A DNA stretch of 64,000 nucleotides, from assembly GCA_005503335.1 (NCBI GenBank), contig SCMQ01000028.1:1-64000 (forward strand). Reading direction: 5' to 3'. The first letter of the stretch is position 1. The number at the start of each line of letters is the position of its first letter. The notes beneath the pieces are model-generated. The model was not told the origin of the DNA and searched no databases. It worked only from the letters and a program-made list of their open reading frames with translations. Source of the stretch: Comamonadaceae bacterium 2FH (GTDB lineage Bacteria > Pseudomonadota > Gammaproteobacteria > Burkholderiales > Burkholderiaceae_C). Made by a program: the position numbers and the translations under genes. Below are positions 10,796-19,298 of this stretch, piece by piece.

Positions 10796-12382
10796 TCACC
10801 TGGCCTTGCGCCGTACCACGACCGCGTGCGGGTCGCTGAGGTTCTTCGTGCCGTCGGTGCCCAGCACCGTCGTGGGCAGCACATGGCTGAGCTTGCCGCT
10901 CTTGAGGTCGCTTGACAGCGTGACGATGCCCAGGCCAGGGCAGCTGCCGTCGGCGGCATGGCTCACGGTGAGAGGGGCCGGGCCGCGCAGGGCAACGTAG
11001 ATGCGCGGCACACGGCCCACCGAGAAGTCGCCCAGGTCCGGGGTCGGGTCGTCGCTGCGGGCAGCGCCGGCGGTGGCGCCGCAGGCGCCGCTGCCGCTCA
11101 GGCTGTAGCTGCCCGCGTGACTGCCGGCCAGGTCGTTCCAGGGCGGGGCGAGCCGGAACACCTCGACGTTGTTGCGGATCCGGTCCATCTGGTGCAGGTA
11201 GCGCGGCGCGCCCGACCTGGGGTCGCGCGCCAGCACCAGGCCGTGGGCGTCGCGGTTGCCGCCCGCCGGCAGGGCGGCGCCGGCCTGCTTGCCGTTGTCG
11301 GGGTCGGCCCAGACCGCGACGGGGGCCGGGCTGTTGGCCGGGTTGAACGAGGGCGCCGAGGGGTAGGCCAGCGGGAAGCGGTAGAGCGTGAATTCGGAGA
11401 CGTTGGCTGCCGGCGTTCCGGTGTTCAGGTGCATGAAGCCCGCCGCCTCGACGCCGCCGCAGCCCGCCGCCCGGACCAGCCTGGTGTCGTATTCGGCCAC
11501 GATGGTCATGGGCGTGCTGCGCATGTCGACCACGAACATGCCGCCGCCGCCCAGCGTCGCGAAGGCATGCTGGTCGCTGCTGGAGGGGATGGGGCAGATC
11601 AGGGTATTGGCGGGGCGCAGGCCCGCGGCCTGCTTGGGCGCGCCGGTCGGCGTGGTCGTGGGCTGGCCATCGGCCACGGTGCCGCTCACGGTGCAGGCGA
11701 TGCCGTCGCCGCCGTCCATGTCCGCCGCCACCGGCTGCGCGACGATGCGTCCGGCGCCGCCCACCAGGTCCAGGCTGGCCGCCGCGTTGAAGTCGAAGCC
11801 CGTGACCGCGCCGTCGTCGCCGCGCTTGACGTCGACGCGCTCGAGCAGGCGGCCGTTCTGGTTGGCCACCAGCAGGCTGCGGCCGCTAGGCGCCCAGATG
11901 CTCATGTGGTTCTGCCGGCCGGTGCTGCTGCCGGTGGCGCGAAACAGGCACAGCGGCCGCTTGGTCCGGCCGTCCACGATGCCCAGGTGGCCCGAGGCGA
12001 CGAAGTTGAGCGCCATGAAGCGGTGGTCCGGGCTCGGCATGATGCCGTGCAGGCGCGCGACATGAGCGCCCGTGCTGACATCGGCGGTGGGGAACAGGTC
12101 CTTGCTGGCATCCAGCGTCATGGGCTTGTCCACGGGCGGCGTCCGTTCGAGGTTGGCGCCGTCGTGGATCCAGAGCCTTCCGCCGTGGGTGCCGGTGGGC
12201 GCAGCGGCAGAGAAGCCCTGGGTGTTGGCCTGATCGCTGACCCAGACCTCGTAGTCTGTCGCCGCGAAGGCGGGCGGCGCCGAGACCAGCAGGGCCGCCA
12301 GCACCGCGCCGCCCAGTCCGGTGTCTATCCCCGCATGGCCCGCCGGCCGACGGGCGCGAGATGGCATTGCGAAGCGGCTCAT
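10796..12382 (-). CDS. Secreted propeller-like protein of unknown function
   Basis: A 528-residue exported protein. The signal peptide ends near residue 40 (SAPPAFAAT). The mature part has repeated blade-like strands (SPDHRFMALNFVASGHLGIVD, SGRSLLVANQNGRLLERVDV, FATLGGGGMFVVDMR) typical of a YncE-like or seven-bladed propeller, with several Cys residues that could form disulfides. I do not recognise the family. The DM13 gene follows at 19 bp, suggesting a shared periplasmic role. The start at 12382 was chosen for the signal peptide. Confidence 0.6.
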   Translation of the reverse strand: MSRFAMPSRARRPAGHAGIDTGLGGAVLAALLVSAPPAFAATDYEVWVSDQANTQGFSAAAPTGTHGGRLWIHDGANLERTPPVDKPMTLDASKDLFPTADVSTGAHVARLHGIMPSPDHRFMALNFVASGHLGIVDGRTKRPLCLFRATGSSTGRQNHMSIWAPSGRSLLVANQNGRLLERVDVKRGDDGAVTGFDFNAAASLDLVGGAGRIVAQPVAADMDGGDGIACTVSGTVADGQPTTTPTGAPKQAAGLRPANTLICPIPSSSDQHAFATLGGGGMFVVDMRSTPMTIVAEYDTRLVRAAGCGGVEAAGFMHLNTGTPAANVSEFTLYRFPLAYPSAPSFNPANSPAPVAVWADPDNGKQAGAALPAGGNRDAHGLVLARDPRSGAPRYLHQMDRIRNNVEVFRLAPPWNDLAGSHAGSYSLSGSGACGATAGAARSDDPTPDLGDFSVGRVPRIYVALRGPAPLTVSHAADGSCPGLGIVTLSSDLKSGKLSHVLPTTVLGTDGTKNLSDPHAVVVRRKAR

Positions 12383-12463
12383 ATCGTTCTCCTTGTTGAC
12401 CGGCCAGACGGATTCATAAGTCGCCTGGCGCTAAACGTCAAGCGCCCGTCCTGCGCCCTGCCT

Positions 12464-12886
12464 TCAATCCTCCGGCGTCCACTGCGGGTTCCAGGCAACC
12501 TCCCACAGGTGCTGGTCCGGGTCCTGGAAGTAGCCGGCGTAGCCGCCCCAGAAGGTCTCGCCCGCGGGTTTGACGATCACTGCACCGGCCCGCGCTGCCT
12601 GGGCCATGACCGAGTCGACCTCGGCCCTGGACGCCACGTTGTGGCCCAGGCTGAACTCGATGGCACTGGAGCCGCCGGGCGCCAGGCCGGTGTCGTGCGC
12701 CAGGCTGCGGCGCGGCCAGAGCGCGAGCTTGAGGCCGCCCTGCAGCTCGAAGAAGGCCACGGCGCCATGCTCGAATTCCTGGCCGACGATGCCCTCGGTC
12801 TGCAGGCCCAGGCCGTCGCGGTAGAAAAGCAGCGAACGCTCCAGGTCGGCTACGGCCAGGGTGACGAGCGAGATGCGGGCTTTCAT
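12464..12886 (-). CDS. VOC (glyoxalase/bleomycin resistance) superfamily protein
   Basis: A 140-residue single VOC unit. It opens ISLVTLAVADLERSLLFYRDGLGL, has a central FSLGHNVASRAEVD helix, and ends with the family signature GYFQDPDQHLWEVAWNP. Such proteins use paired beta-alpha-beta-beta-beta modules, often around a metal. Substrate cannot be predicted. It is a stand-alone gene in a run of small minus-strand genes. Confidence 0.85.
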   Translation of the reverse strand: MKARISLVTLAVADLERSLLFYRDGLGLQTEGIVGQEFEHGAVAFFELQGGLKLALWPRRSLAHDTGLAPGGSSAIEFSLGHNVASRAEVDSVMAQAARAGAVIVKPAGETFWGGYAGYFQDPDQHLWEVAWNPQWTPED

Positions 12887-12898
12887 GTGCGGGGCCTC

Positions 12899-13243
12899 CT
12901 AGCGCCGGCGCCGCCAGCGCGCCAGGACGAGGCCCAATGCTACGCCCAGCAGCAGGCCCGCGCCACCGGTCAGCAGGGGGCTGGCGGAGAGGCCCTGGGA
13001 CGCGGGCGGCGCCGGCTGCGCCAGGGTGGGCAGCAGGCGGCCCCAGTCGGCCGGCGTGATCTGGGACATCGCGGCCGCCTGGTCCAGCCCATAGACGCAG
13101 ATCTCGCCGCCCGGCAGCTGGCAGAAGCGGTCAGCGGGGCAGCGGCCCAGGATGGCCTGTGGCGCACCCTCGGCGCAGCGGGCGCCCGCGCTGCGCAGCA
13201 CTTTCAGGGTCAGCTCGGGGTACTTGCTGAGTTGCTCGGGCAT
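12899..13243 (-). CDS. Small Cys-rich protein with C-terminal membrane anchor, unknown
   Basis: A 114-residue protein. Its N-terminal half has four cysteines (near 23, 35, 41 and 49) in the pattern CAEGAPQAILGRC..RFCQLPGGEIC. A Pro/Ala linker follows, then one membrane helix (GGAGLLLGVALGLVLA) and a positive tail. There is no signal peptide, so the Cys domain could face either side. I recall similar proteins in Comamonadaceae but no function. The start at 13243 was chosen over 13315 on protein appearance. It ends 12 bp before the VOC gene starts. Confidence 0.6.
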   Translation of the reverse strand: MPEQLSKYPELTLKVLRSAGARCAEGAPQAILGRCPADRFCQLPGGEICVYGLDQAAAMSQITPADWGRLLPTLAQPAPPASQGLSASPLLTGGAGLLLGVALGLVLARWRRRR

Positions 13244-13292
13244 CGCGGGCTCCGTCCAACAGGGAACAGGACGCAGCATAAGGCCGGGCAGG

Positions 13293-14138
13293 TCACTGCG
13301 TCGACCGCATTGCATCCCTGGGTAGATGCTGCTCGAGGAAGTGCCCCAGGGTCTGGCCCCAGGCCTCGTGCGTGAACAGAAGGCCCTCGTTGTGGCCGCC
13401 CGCCATCTCCAGGAATACCTTCGGTTCGCTGGCGGCCGCGAACAGCCGCTGGCCGTGGCGAAACGGCACGATCTCGTCCTGGCGGCTGTGGGCGATGAAC
13501 ACCGGGCAGGCCAAGCGACTCACCGCTTCCAGGGTGTCGTAGTGGTAGCGCGCCAGCCAGCGCGCCGGCAGCCAGGGATAGAGTTCCGCCGCTAGCTCGG
13601 GCACCGAGACGAAGCTCGAGGCCAGCACCAGGGCCCCGGGCCGCTCGGCCGCGGCGAGCCGCGCGACCACCGCGCCGCCCAGCGACTCGCCCACCAGCAC
13701 GATGCGCTCGGGCGCCACGCCGCGCTGCGCGACCAGGTGGTGCCAGGCGGCACGGGCGTCGGCGTAGGTGCCCGCCTCACTCGGTTGGCCCTCGCTGCGG
13801 CCGTAACCGCGGTATTCGAACAGCAGCAGCGCGTAGCCGAGCCGGTGGAACAGGGGTGCATAGCCGACCCGGTGCGAGAGGTTGCCGGCGTTGCCGTGGG
13901 CCAGCAGCGCCACCCCGCGCGCGCCCGGTGCGGGCACGTACCAGGCCTCGATGCGCACCCCGTCTTCCGTGGTCAGCCACAGGGTCTCGTAGTCGAGCCC
14001 CAGGTCCTTGGGCGTTTGCTGCACCTGCCGGCCCACCCCGGGAAAGTAGAGCAGGTGCGCCTGCAGCAGGAATACCAGGCCCAGCAGCGCCGCATAGGCC
14101 GCGCCGCCTGCGGTCAGCCATTTCAGCAGGATGTTCAT
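13293..14138 (-). CDS. Alpha/beta hydrolase, membrane-anchored
   Basis: A 281-residue serine hydrolase of the YfhR/Abhd12-like group. One N-terminal membrane segment (AALLGLVFLLQAHLLYFPG) is followed by the hydrolase fold: LLAHGNAGNLSHR with the oxyanion-hole HG, the nucleophile elbow GESLGGAV near residue 150, an acidic residue in IAHSRQDEIVPF, and the histidine in GGHNEG. Substrate unknown. The YiiX-like gene lies 6 bp upstream, so the two are likely one operon. Confidence 0.85.
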   Translation of the reverse strand: MNILLKWLTAGGAAYAALLGLVFLLQAHLLYFPGVGRQVQQTPKDLGLDYETLWLTTEDGVRIEAWYVPAPGARGVALLAHGNAGNLSHRVGYAPLFHRLGYALLLFEYRGYGRSEGQPSEAGTYADARAAWHHLVAQRGVAPERIVLVGESLGGAVVARLAAAERPGALVLASSFVSVPELAAELYPWLPARWLARYHYDTLEAVSRLACPVFIAHSRQDEIVPFRHGQRLFAAASEPKVFLEMAGGHNEGLLFTHEAWGQTLGHFLEQHLPRDAMRSTQ

Positions 14139-14144
14139 GCAGCG

Positions 14145-14732
14145 CTAGAGAATCCGCCCCACCAGCGACAGCTTGTCGTCGACCCAGACATCCTCGGGGC
14201 TGACAAAGCCTTTGGGGTTGTAGGCAAACTCCTTGCCCGCGCGCGAAAAGCACTCGTAGACCAGTTCGGAGCAGATGTACTCGCGGTCCCGTTCCTTGCG
14301 GCCCAGGCCGAGCGTGATGCGCGCCAGGATCTTGGCCACCTCGTCCTTGTCGTAGGGCTGGGTCAGTTCGTCGATGCCAAAGGTGGACAGGCCGGTGACC
14401 GTGGCCGCGGTCACGTCCTTGCAGCGCGCCAGCACGGCCCGGCCCTTGTAGGGCCGGCCGTCTTCGTAGTCGTGCAGGTATTTCGACAAGGGGGCGAAGC
14501 GCACGCCCGAATCCTCGACGCTTTCCAGCAGCAGCACGCGATCGATGGTGGCTAGGCGAAACACGATGCCCACATGGCTCCAGGGACTGCCGGTGACCTT
14601 CTGTATGGCCTTGGACAACAGGTAATCGCCCGAGGCGAAGAACAGGTCGCCGGACTTCAGCTGGGCGCGGACCTCGGGGTAGGGGAGGACGGGCAGGGTC
14701 TTGACGTCCTTGCTTTCGATGTGCGCCGCCAT
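14145..14732 (-). CDS. YiiX/YebB-like permuted NlpC/P60 papain-fold protein
   Basis: A 195-residue protein of the permuted papain fold. SGDLFFASGD leads into SPWSHVGIVFR, which carries the catalytic His, and YICSELVYECF carries the catalytic Cys near residue 158, reversing the usual NlpC/P60 order. Related proteins are putative amidases or lipid-modifying enzymes. There is no signal peptide, so it is probably cytoplasmic. It overlaps nothing and precedes the hydrolase by 6 bp. Confidence 0.75.
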   Translation of the reverse strand: MAAHIESKDVKTLPVLPYPEVRAQLKSGDLFFASGDYLLSKAIQKVTGSPWSHVGIVFRLATIDRVLLLESVEDSGVRFAPLSKYLHDYEDGRPYKGRAVLARCKDVTAATVTGLSTFGIDELTQPYDKDEVAKILARITLGLGRKERDREYICSELVYECFSRAGKEFAYNPKGFVSPEDVWVDDKLSLVGRIL

Positions 14733-14843
14733 GTTCGCCCCTCCCTGTCAGGTGATGTGCATCCTAGCTTTGCGAAGCGGGGCATGCAAGCCGTACGGCG
14801 TTCGCCGGGGCGCCGCGGCGCGCCGCCACCGGCCCGCCCCCCA

Positions 14844-15836
14844 TCATTCCGGCTTGAAGTTGATCGAACGCAGCAGCTCGCCTTGCCTTGCGTGGGCGCC
14901 GCGCAGGTCCCTGGCGAGTTCCTCGCTGCTGAGCGCCTGGCCAACCTCCATACCCATGGCCTTGATCCGCTCCTGCACCTTGGGCTGTTGCAATTGCTGC
15001 AGCGTGGCCTGGCGGATTCTCGCCTGCACCGCGGCAGGCAGGTCCGGCGTGGACCACAGGCCCATCCAGCCGACCTCGCTGATCTCGGGAAAACCCAGCT
15101 CGGCGAAGGTAGGCACATCGGGCAGGTCCGAGATGCGGGTCGGGAAATTGACGGCGTAGGCCTTGATCTTGCCGGCCTTGATCAGGGGCAGCGAGGTCGC
15201 CGTGCCGTCGACCATCAGCGGCACGTGGCCGCCCATCACGTCCTGCAGGGCCGGGGGCGAGCCTTTGTAGCCGACGTGGGTCATGTCCAGGCCGGCGAGC
15301 TTGTTGAACTGCAGCCCGGTGGTGTGGCCGCGCATGCCGGCGGCGTAGGAGGCGTAGCTCACCTTGCCCGGATTGGCCTTGACATGCGCGATCAGCTCGC
15401 GGAGGTTCTTCGCCGGGAAACTCGTGTTCCCCACCAGCACCAGGCCCTGGCGCGTGACCTGGGCCAGCGGCTTGAGGTCCTTGAAGGGCTCGTAGGCGGT
15501 CTTGATCGCCAGCGGGGTTTCGGAAACGATGCCGCCCTGGATCAGCAGCAGGGTGTGCCCGTCATGGGGCGAGGACAGCAGGTCGTTGACGGCGATGGCC
15601 CCGGCAGCGCCGGGCTTGGCTTCGACGATCACCGGCTTTCCCAGCGCCGGTCCCAGCCCTTCGGCCAGCAGCCGGGCCAGGGCGTCGGCCGTGCCGCCGG
15701 CCGGGCCTCCCACGACGATGCGGACCGGCTTGCTCGGCCATTCCTGGGCCATGGCGGACGGTGAAAGCAGCGACAGGGCGGCCGATGCCAGCAAGCCGCT
15801 CATGCCACGGCGCGAAACATGCCAAAGGCGTTTCAT
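14844..15836 (-). CDS. Bug/TctC-family periplasmic solute receptor
   Basis: A 330-residue tripartite-tricarboxylate-type binding protein. An N-terminal signal peptide with twin arginines (SRRGMSG...AMAQ) precedes WPSKPVRIVVGGPAGGTADALARLLAEGL, the Bug ligand loop, and VGYKGSPPALQDVMGGHV, the second family motif. Bug proteins capture carboxylates in the periplasm. No TctA or TctB membrane genes are near. It is last in an operon after the BKACE and TauD/TfdA genes, so its ligand is likely the operon's substrate. Confidence 0.9.
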   Translation of the reverse strand: MKRLWHVSRRGMSGLLASAALSLLSPSAMAQEWPSKPVRIVVGGPAGGTADALARLLAEGLGPALGKPVIVEAKPGAAGAIAVNDLLSSPHDGHTLLLIQGGIVSETPLAIKTAYEPFKDLKPLAQVTRQGLVLVGNTSFPAKNLRELIAHVKANPGKVSYASYAAGMRGHTTGLQFNKLAGLDMTHVGYKGSPPALQDVMGGHVPLMVDGTATSLPLIKAGKIKAYAVNFPTRISDLPDVPTFAELGFPEISEVGWMGLWSTPDLPAAVQARIRQATLQQLQQPKVQERIKAMGMEVGQALSSEELARDLRGAHARQGELLRSINFKPE

Positions 15837-15866
15837 GGTGTGTCTCCTGTAACTTGTAGGCTGCGT

Positions 15867-16928
15867 TCAGGCCGCTTGCACGGCGTGCAAGGTGAAGCCG
15901 CGCTGGCCCGGCTGGCGCGCGGGCGGGAAGCCGTTCCTGGCCAGCGTCTCTTCCACGCTGTCGTAGTGCTCGCCGATGCGGTAGATGGCGCGGGCCTCGT
16001 CGGCCGTGGCCACCTCGCGGTAGAGCTCGCGCGAGACGCGTACCACCTGCTCGACCTGCTTGACCGAGGAGATGCGCTCGCCCTTGCGGCCCCACAGCGT
16101 GTCCTCGATGCCCACGCGCACATGCAGGCCCATGGCGATGGCCATGGTGTTGAGCGGCAGCACGTGGCGATCCAGGCTTTCGATGGTCAGCACGGCGCCG
16201 TCGGGCACACGGTTGACGAACTCCATCATGTTGCGCGGATTCGGGCCGTCCATGCCGCCGGCAATGCCCACCCAGTTGAGGATCAGCGGGCCGGTGTACT
16301 TGCCACGGCGGATCATGCGCTCCACGGTCTCCAGCTGCCCCACGTCGCCCAGCATGAAGTGCGGCTGGATCTTCGCGGCCTGCAGGCGCTCGAGGTGCTC
16401 CTCCACGAAGCCGGGGCCAGAGGGGATGTACATCTCGCGGAAGGCCTCGTACAGCACCGGGTTGGCCCGGGAGGTGCCGGCCAGGTCCTCCGGGGTCTTG
16501 AGCTCCATCACGTTCATCTGATTGGTGTTGACGGCGATCGTCACCTGATCGGGCCTGGGGTTGAGCTCGGCCAGCATGTGGCGCGTGTCGTCGTTGAGCC
16601 ACTTGGCTGCCGCGCCATCCGACTCCGGCGCGAACGAGATCGAGCCACCGACCTGCAGGATCATCTTGGGCACGGCGTCGCGCAGGCGGGCCAGCAGCTC
16701 GTCGAACATGGACAGGCGCTTGGAGCCCTTGCCGTTGGCTTCGCGCACGTGCACGTGCAGCACCGTGGCGCCGGCGTTGTAGCAGTCCATGGCCAGCTGG
16801 ACCTGCTCGTCCATGGTCACGGCGATGTCGTCGGCGTCGCCGGGCAGGTATTGCGGACCGTACGGGGCGACCTGGATCACCAGTTTCTGCTGGTTCTCGG
16901 GCAGGAGGGAGTCGTCAAGGAAATGCAT
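15867..16928 (-). CDS. Beta-keto acid cleavage enzyme (BKACE, DUF849)
   Basis: A 353-residue zinc-dependent enzyme of the BKACE family, which condenses a beta-keto acid with acetyl-CoA to give acetoacetate and a new CoA thioester. The metal motif LHVHVRE is near residue 57, and the family TIM-barrel signatures LQVGGSISFAPES and LNWVGIAGGMDGPNPRNMMEF are visible. It is longer than the 270-310 residues of many relatives, mainly at the C-terminus. The partner Bug receptor and TauD/TfdA enzyme point to a dedicated catabolic operon for an unidentified beta-keto acid precursor. Confidence 0.9.
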   Translation of the reverse strand: MHFLDDSLLPENQQKLVIQVAPYGPQYLPGDADDIAVTMDEQVQLAMDCYNAGATVLHVHVREANGKGSKRLSMFDELLARLRDAVPKMILQVGGSISFAPESDGAAAKWLNDDTRHMLAELNPRPDQVTIAVNTNQMNVMELKTPEDLAGTSRANPVLYEAFREMYIPSGPGFVEEHLERLQAAKIQPHFMLGDVGQLETVERMIRRGKYTGPLILNWVGIAGGMDGPNPRNMMEFVNRVPDGAVLTIESLDRHVLPLNTMAIAMGLHVRVGIEDTLWGRKGERISSVKQVEQVVRVSRELYREVATADEARAIYRIGEHYDSVEETLARNGFPPARQPGQRGFTLHAVQAA

Positions 16929-16976
16929 GATGGAGTCCTCGTGGAAAGTGTTCGGGGGGAGGGGAGGCGGCAGGGC

Positions 16977-17819
16977 TCAATAGGGCCTGTCGCCGACGAT
17001 GGCGGCGCGCTCCATCTTGCGCGGGGCGGGCCAGTAATCCATCACGGCGTAGTGCTGGGTGCTGCGGTTGTCCCAGATCGCCACGCTGTTGGGGCGCCAG
17101 CGAAAGCGCACCTGGTACTCGGGAATGGCCGCCTGGCTGATCAGGTAGTTCAGCAGGTGGCTGGCGCCTGGGGTCTTGTCCTGTCCGTAGCGCACGTTCT
17201 CCGGCGTGTGGAAGTTGACGAAGTGCGTCGTGAAGCTGCAGACGTAGAGCAGCTTCTCGCCCGTTTCCGGATGGGTGCGCACCACCGGGTGCTCGACCAT
17301 CGGGTACTGGGCCGCCAGCTTGGCGCGGTTCTCGGGGCTCATGACGGCCCCGAAGGAATGCTCGATGCCGCTCTTGGCGCGCAGGCCGGCGATGCGGGTC
17401 TTGATGTCCTCGGGCAGGTTCTTGTAGGCCAGGGCCATGTTGACCCAGATGGTGTCGCCGCCCACCGGCGGGCACTCGATGGAGCGCAGCACGCAACCCA
17501 TGGACGGGGTCTCGCGCCACAGGCCATCGGTGTGGTAGTTGTTCTCGTAGTTCTCGCGCTTGTCGCTGCGGTAGATCCGCACCAGGCCCGGGTGCTCGGG
17601 GTCGCTGCCGGCCACCGGGTGGTCCTCGAGCTCGCCGAAGCGACGCGCGAAGGCCGCATGCTCGGCGCGGCTGATGTCCTGGTCGCGCAGGAACAGCACC
17701 TTGTGCTTGAGCAGCAGCGCCTTGATTTCCGCGAACAGCGCGTCGTCGCGCGCAGCGTCGCCCAGATGGACGCCGGAAAGTTCGGCACCTATGGAACAGG
17801 TCAGTTGTTCGACTCGCAT
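16977..17819 (-). CDS. TauD/TfdA family Fe(II)/2-oxoglutarate dioxygenase
   Basis: A 280-residue alpha-ketoglutarate-dependent oxygenase. The first metal ligands are in YHTDGLW (His-X-Asp) near residue 97, and the distal His lies in WDNRSTQHYAVMDYWP, followed by an R needed for 2-oxoglutarate. These enzymes hydroxylate substrates such as taurine, 2,4-D or small carboxylates. The start at 17819 gives the usual N-terminus (GAELSGVHLG). BKACE lies 48 bp downstream. The substrate is unknown. Confidence 0.9.
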   Translation of the reverse strand: MRVEQLTCSIGAELSGVHLGDAARDDALFAEIKALLLKHKVLFLRDQDISRAEHAAFARRFGELEDHPVAGSDPEHPGLVRIYRSDKRENYENNYHTDGLWRETPSMGCVLRSIECPPVGGDTIWVNMALAYKNLPEDIKTRIAGLRAKSGIEHSFGAVMSPENRAKLAAQYPMVEHPVVRTHPETGEKLLYVCSFTTHFVNFHTPENVRYGQDKTPGASHLLNYLISQAAIPEYQVRFRWRPNSVAIWDNRSTQHYAVMDYWPAPRKMERAAIVGDRPY

Positions 17820-17830
17820 GGGGGTCTCCT

Positions 17831-17962
17831 TCAGATCATGAAAATGGAGGAAGCTGTGGTCTTGCGAGCCTCCAGGTCCCGATGGGCCCGCGCCGCGGCG
17901 AGCGGTTCCCAGGTCGGCTCCTGCGGGCCGCCCGTGTGGTGAAAGCGAATGGCGTTGGCCAA
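17831..17962 (-). pseudogene. Quinone oxidoreductase remnant (internal in-frame deletion)
   Basis: A 43-residue reading frame that reads like the two ends of an NADPH:quinone oxidoreductase joined together. The N-terminus ANAIRFHHTGGPQ resembles the start of that family, and AHRDLEARKTTASSIF its C-terminus; the roughly 280 central residues with the catalytic and nucleotide-binding domains are absent. The start is TTG (17960-17962) behind AGGAGACGAGC, where an ATG would be expected. It lies directly upstream of the TauD/TfdA gene, suggesting an original four-gene operon. Confidence 0.75.
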
Positions 17963-18240
17963 GCTCGTCTCCTGTGGTTATCATTTCCCTGCAGCCATCC
18001 GGCTAGGGCCGTGTCGGAGGCATTCTGTGGCACCGCTTCGGCCCTTGCTTGACCCGGCGTGCCAGGAGTTGACGGCTTGCGACAGCGGCCGCAAAGACCG
18101 TCATCGAGGGCGGCCCAGGGCGGCCCCGGGACCGACTGGCGCCAGCAGGCGCCGAGGCGCAGGAAAATGGGATGTGGAGACGGCGTTGACCCGGGTCGCG
18201 CTGCATCGTTGATCGAAGGCCCGACTCTCTCGGCAAGCAT
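17963..18240. promoter_or_regulatory. Divergent control region between BKACE operon and AraC gene
   Basis: A 278-bp spacer holding both divergent promoters. A TTGACG occurs at about 18069 and a TTGACC at about 18185 on the plus strand, each without a good -10 partner. A palindrome GACCCGGGTC lies next to the second. The AGGAG at about 17968-17972 serves the minus-strand remnant frame. I see no repeat pair that would clearly be an AraC operator. Confidence 0.4.
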
Positions 18241-19254
18241 ATGACCACCCTGGTTCGCAGCGCGTCCCTGACCAAGTTTTCCGAGATCGCCCGGGCGGCC
18301 GGCATCGACCCGGTGCAGATGGTCCGCCATGTCGGACTGGACCGCACCTGCCTCTACACGCCGGACCTGCGCATCCCCGAGGTTCGCCTGGCCGAGGTGC
18401 TGGAGGTCGCGGCGAAATCCTCGGACTTTCACTCGCCGGGGCTGCTGGTGGCCGAGTCCTGGCGGCTGTCGGACTTTGGCGCGGTCAGCCTGCTGCTGCA
18501 GCACCAGCCCAGCCTGCGCCACGTGCTGTCGGACCTGGCGCATTACCGCCATTTGCTGAGCGACTCGGTGGCGGTGGATGTGGCCGACATTGCCGACGTC
18601 TGCGTGGCGCGCGTGATGCTGGTCACGGGCCGGCCCGATCCGGGCCGGCAGGTCGTAGAGCTCGCGGTGGGCGCTGCGCTCTGTCTGTTCCGGGTGGTCC
18701 TGGGCGCACAGTGGATGCCGCGCAGCGTGCATTTCTCCCATCCGGCGCCGGCCAGCGTCCAACTGCACCGGCGCGTGTTCGGGCCAAGGCTGGAATTCAA
18801 CAGCGAGCTCGATGGCATCGTGCTCTCGCGCCAGGACATGGACCGGCCGAACCCCCTGGCCGATGTACGCCTGGCAGCCTATGCCAGGGACTACCTCGAC
18901 ATGCAGCCGCGCCCGCGGCAGGACGCGATTGCGGACGACGTGCGGCGTACGCTCCACGCCCTGCTGCCCAGCGGACGCCATGCGGTCGAACTGGTGGGCC
19001 AGAACCTGGGCCTGAGCGCGCGCTCGCTGCAGCGCCATCTGGAGCAGGCCGGCGAGAGCTACTCGTCCCTGGTCAACGAGGTGCGCGCCGAACTGGCGCT
19101 GCGACACCTGGGCAAGCCATCGTGCTCGGTCTCTCAGGTGGCGGGCTTGCTGGGCTTTTCCGAGGTGAGCGCGTTCTCGCGCTGGTTCAGCGCCCAGTTC
19201 GGCGTGTCGCCCACGCGCTGGCGGCGCGAGGCCCTGGAGCGTCGCGCAGGCTGA
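18241..19254 (+). CDS. AraC family transcriptional regulator
   Basis: A 337-residue regulator of the OruR/ArgR-like AraC group. The first ~200 residues form an arabinose-binding-like sensor domain (SEIARAAGIDPVQMVRHVGLD). The C-terminal ~100 residues hold two helix-turn-helix units, LSARSLQRHLEQAGESYSSLVNEVR and SVSQVAGLLGFSEVSAFSRWFSAQFG. It is divergent from the BKACE operon and is the obvious candidate for its activator. The start at 18241 gives the usual N-terminal length; no strong Shine-Dalgarno sequence precedes it. Confidence 0.88.
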   Translation: MTTLVRSASLTKFSEIARAAGIDPVQMVRHVGLDRTCLYTPDLRIPEVRLAEVLEVAAKSSDFHSPGLLVAESWRLSDFGAVSLLLQHQPSLRHVLSDLAHYRHLLSDSVAVDVADIADVCVARVMLVTGRPDPGRQVVELAVGAALCLFRVVLGAQWMPRSVHFSHPAPASVQLHRRVFGPRLEFNSELDGIVLSRQDMDRPNPLADVRLAAYARDYLDMQPRPRQDAIADDVRRTLHALLPSGRHAVELVGQNLGLSARSLQRHLEQAGESYSSLVNEVRAELALRHLGKPSCSVSQVAGLLGFSEVSAFSRWFSAQFGVSPTRWRREALERRAG

Positions 19255-19298
19255 GGGGCAATCGTGCGAGGGGCAGTCCGAGGGACAATCGGGGGGCC

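Noticed and set aside
17820-17984. N-terminal extension of the TauD/TfdA protein
   Set aside because: That frame is open but its product is not family-like; the same DNA reads as the quinone oxidoreductase remnant in another frame.
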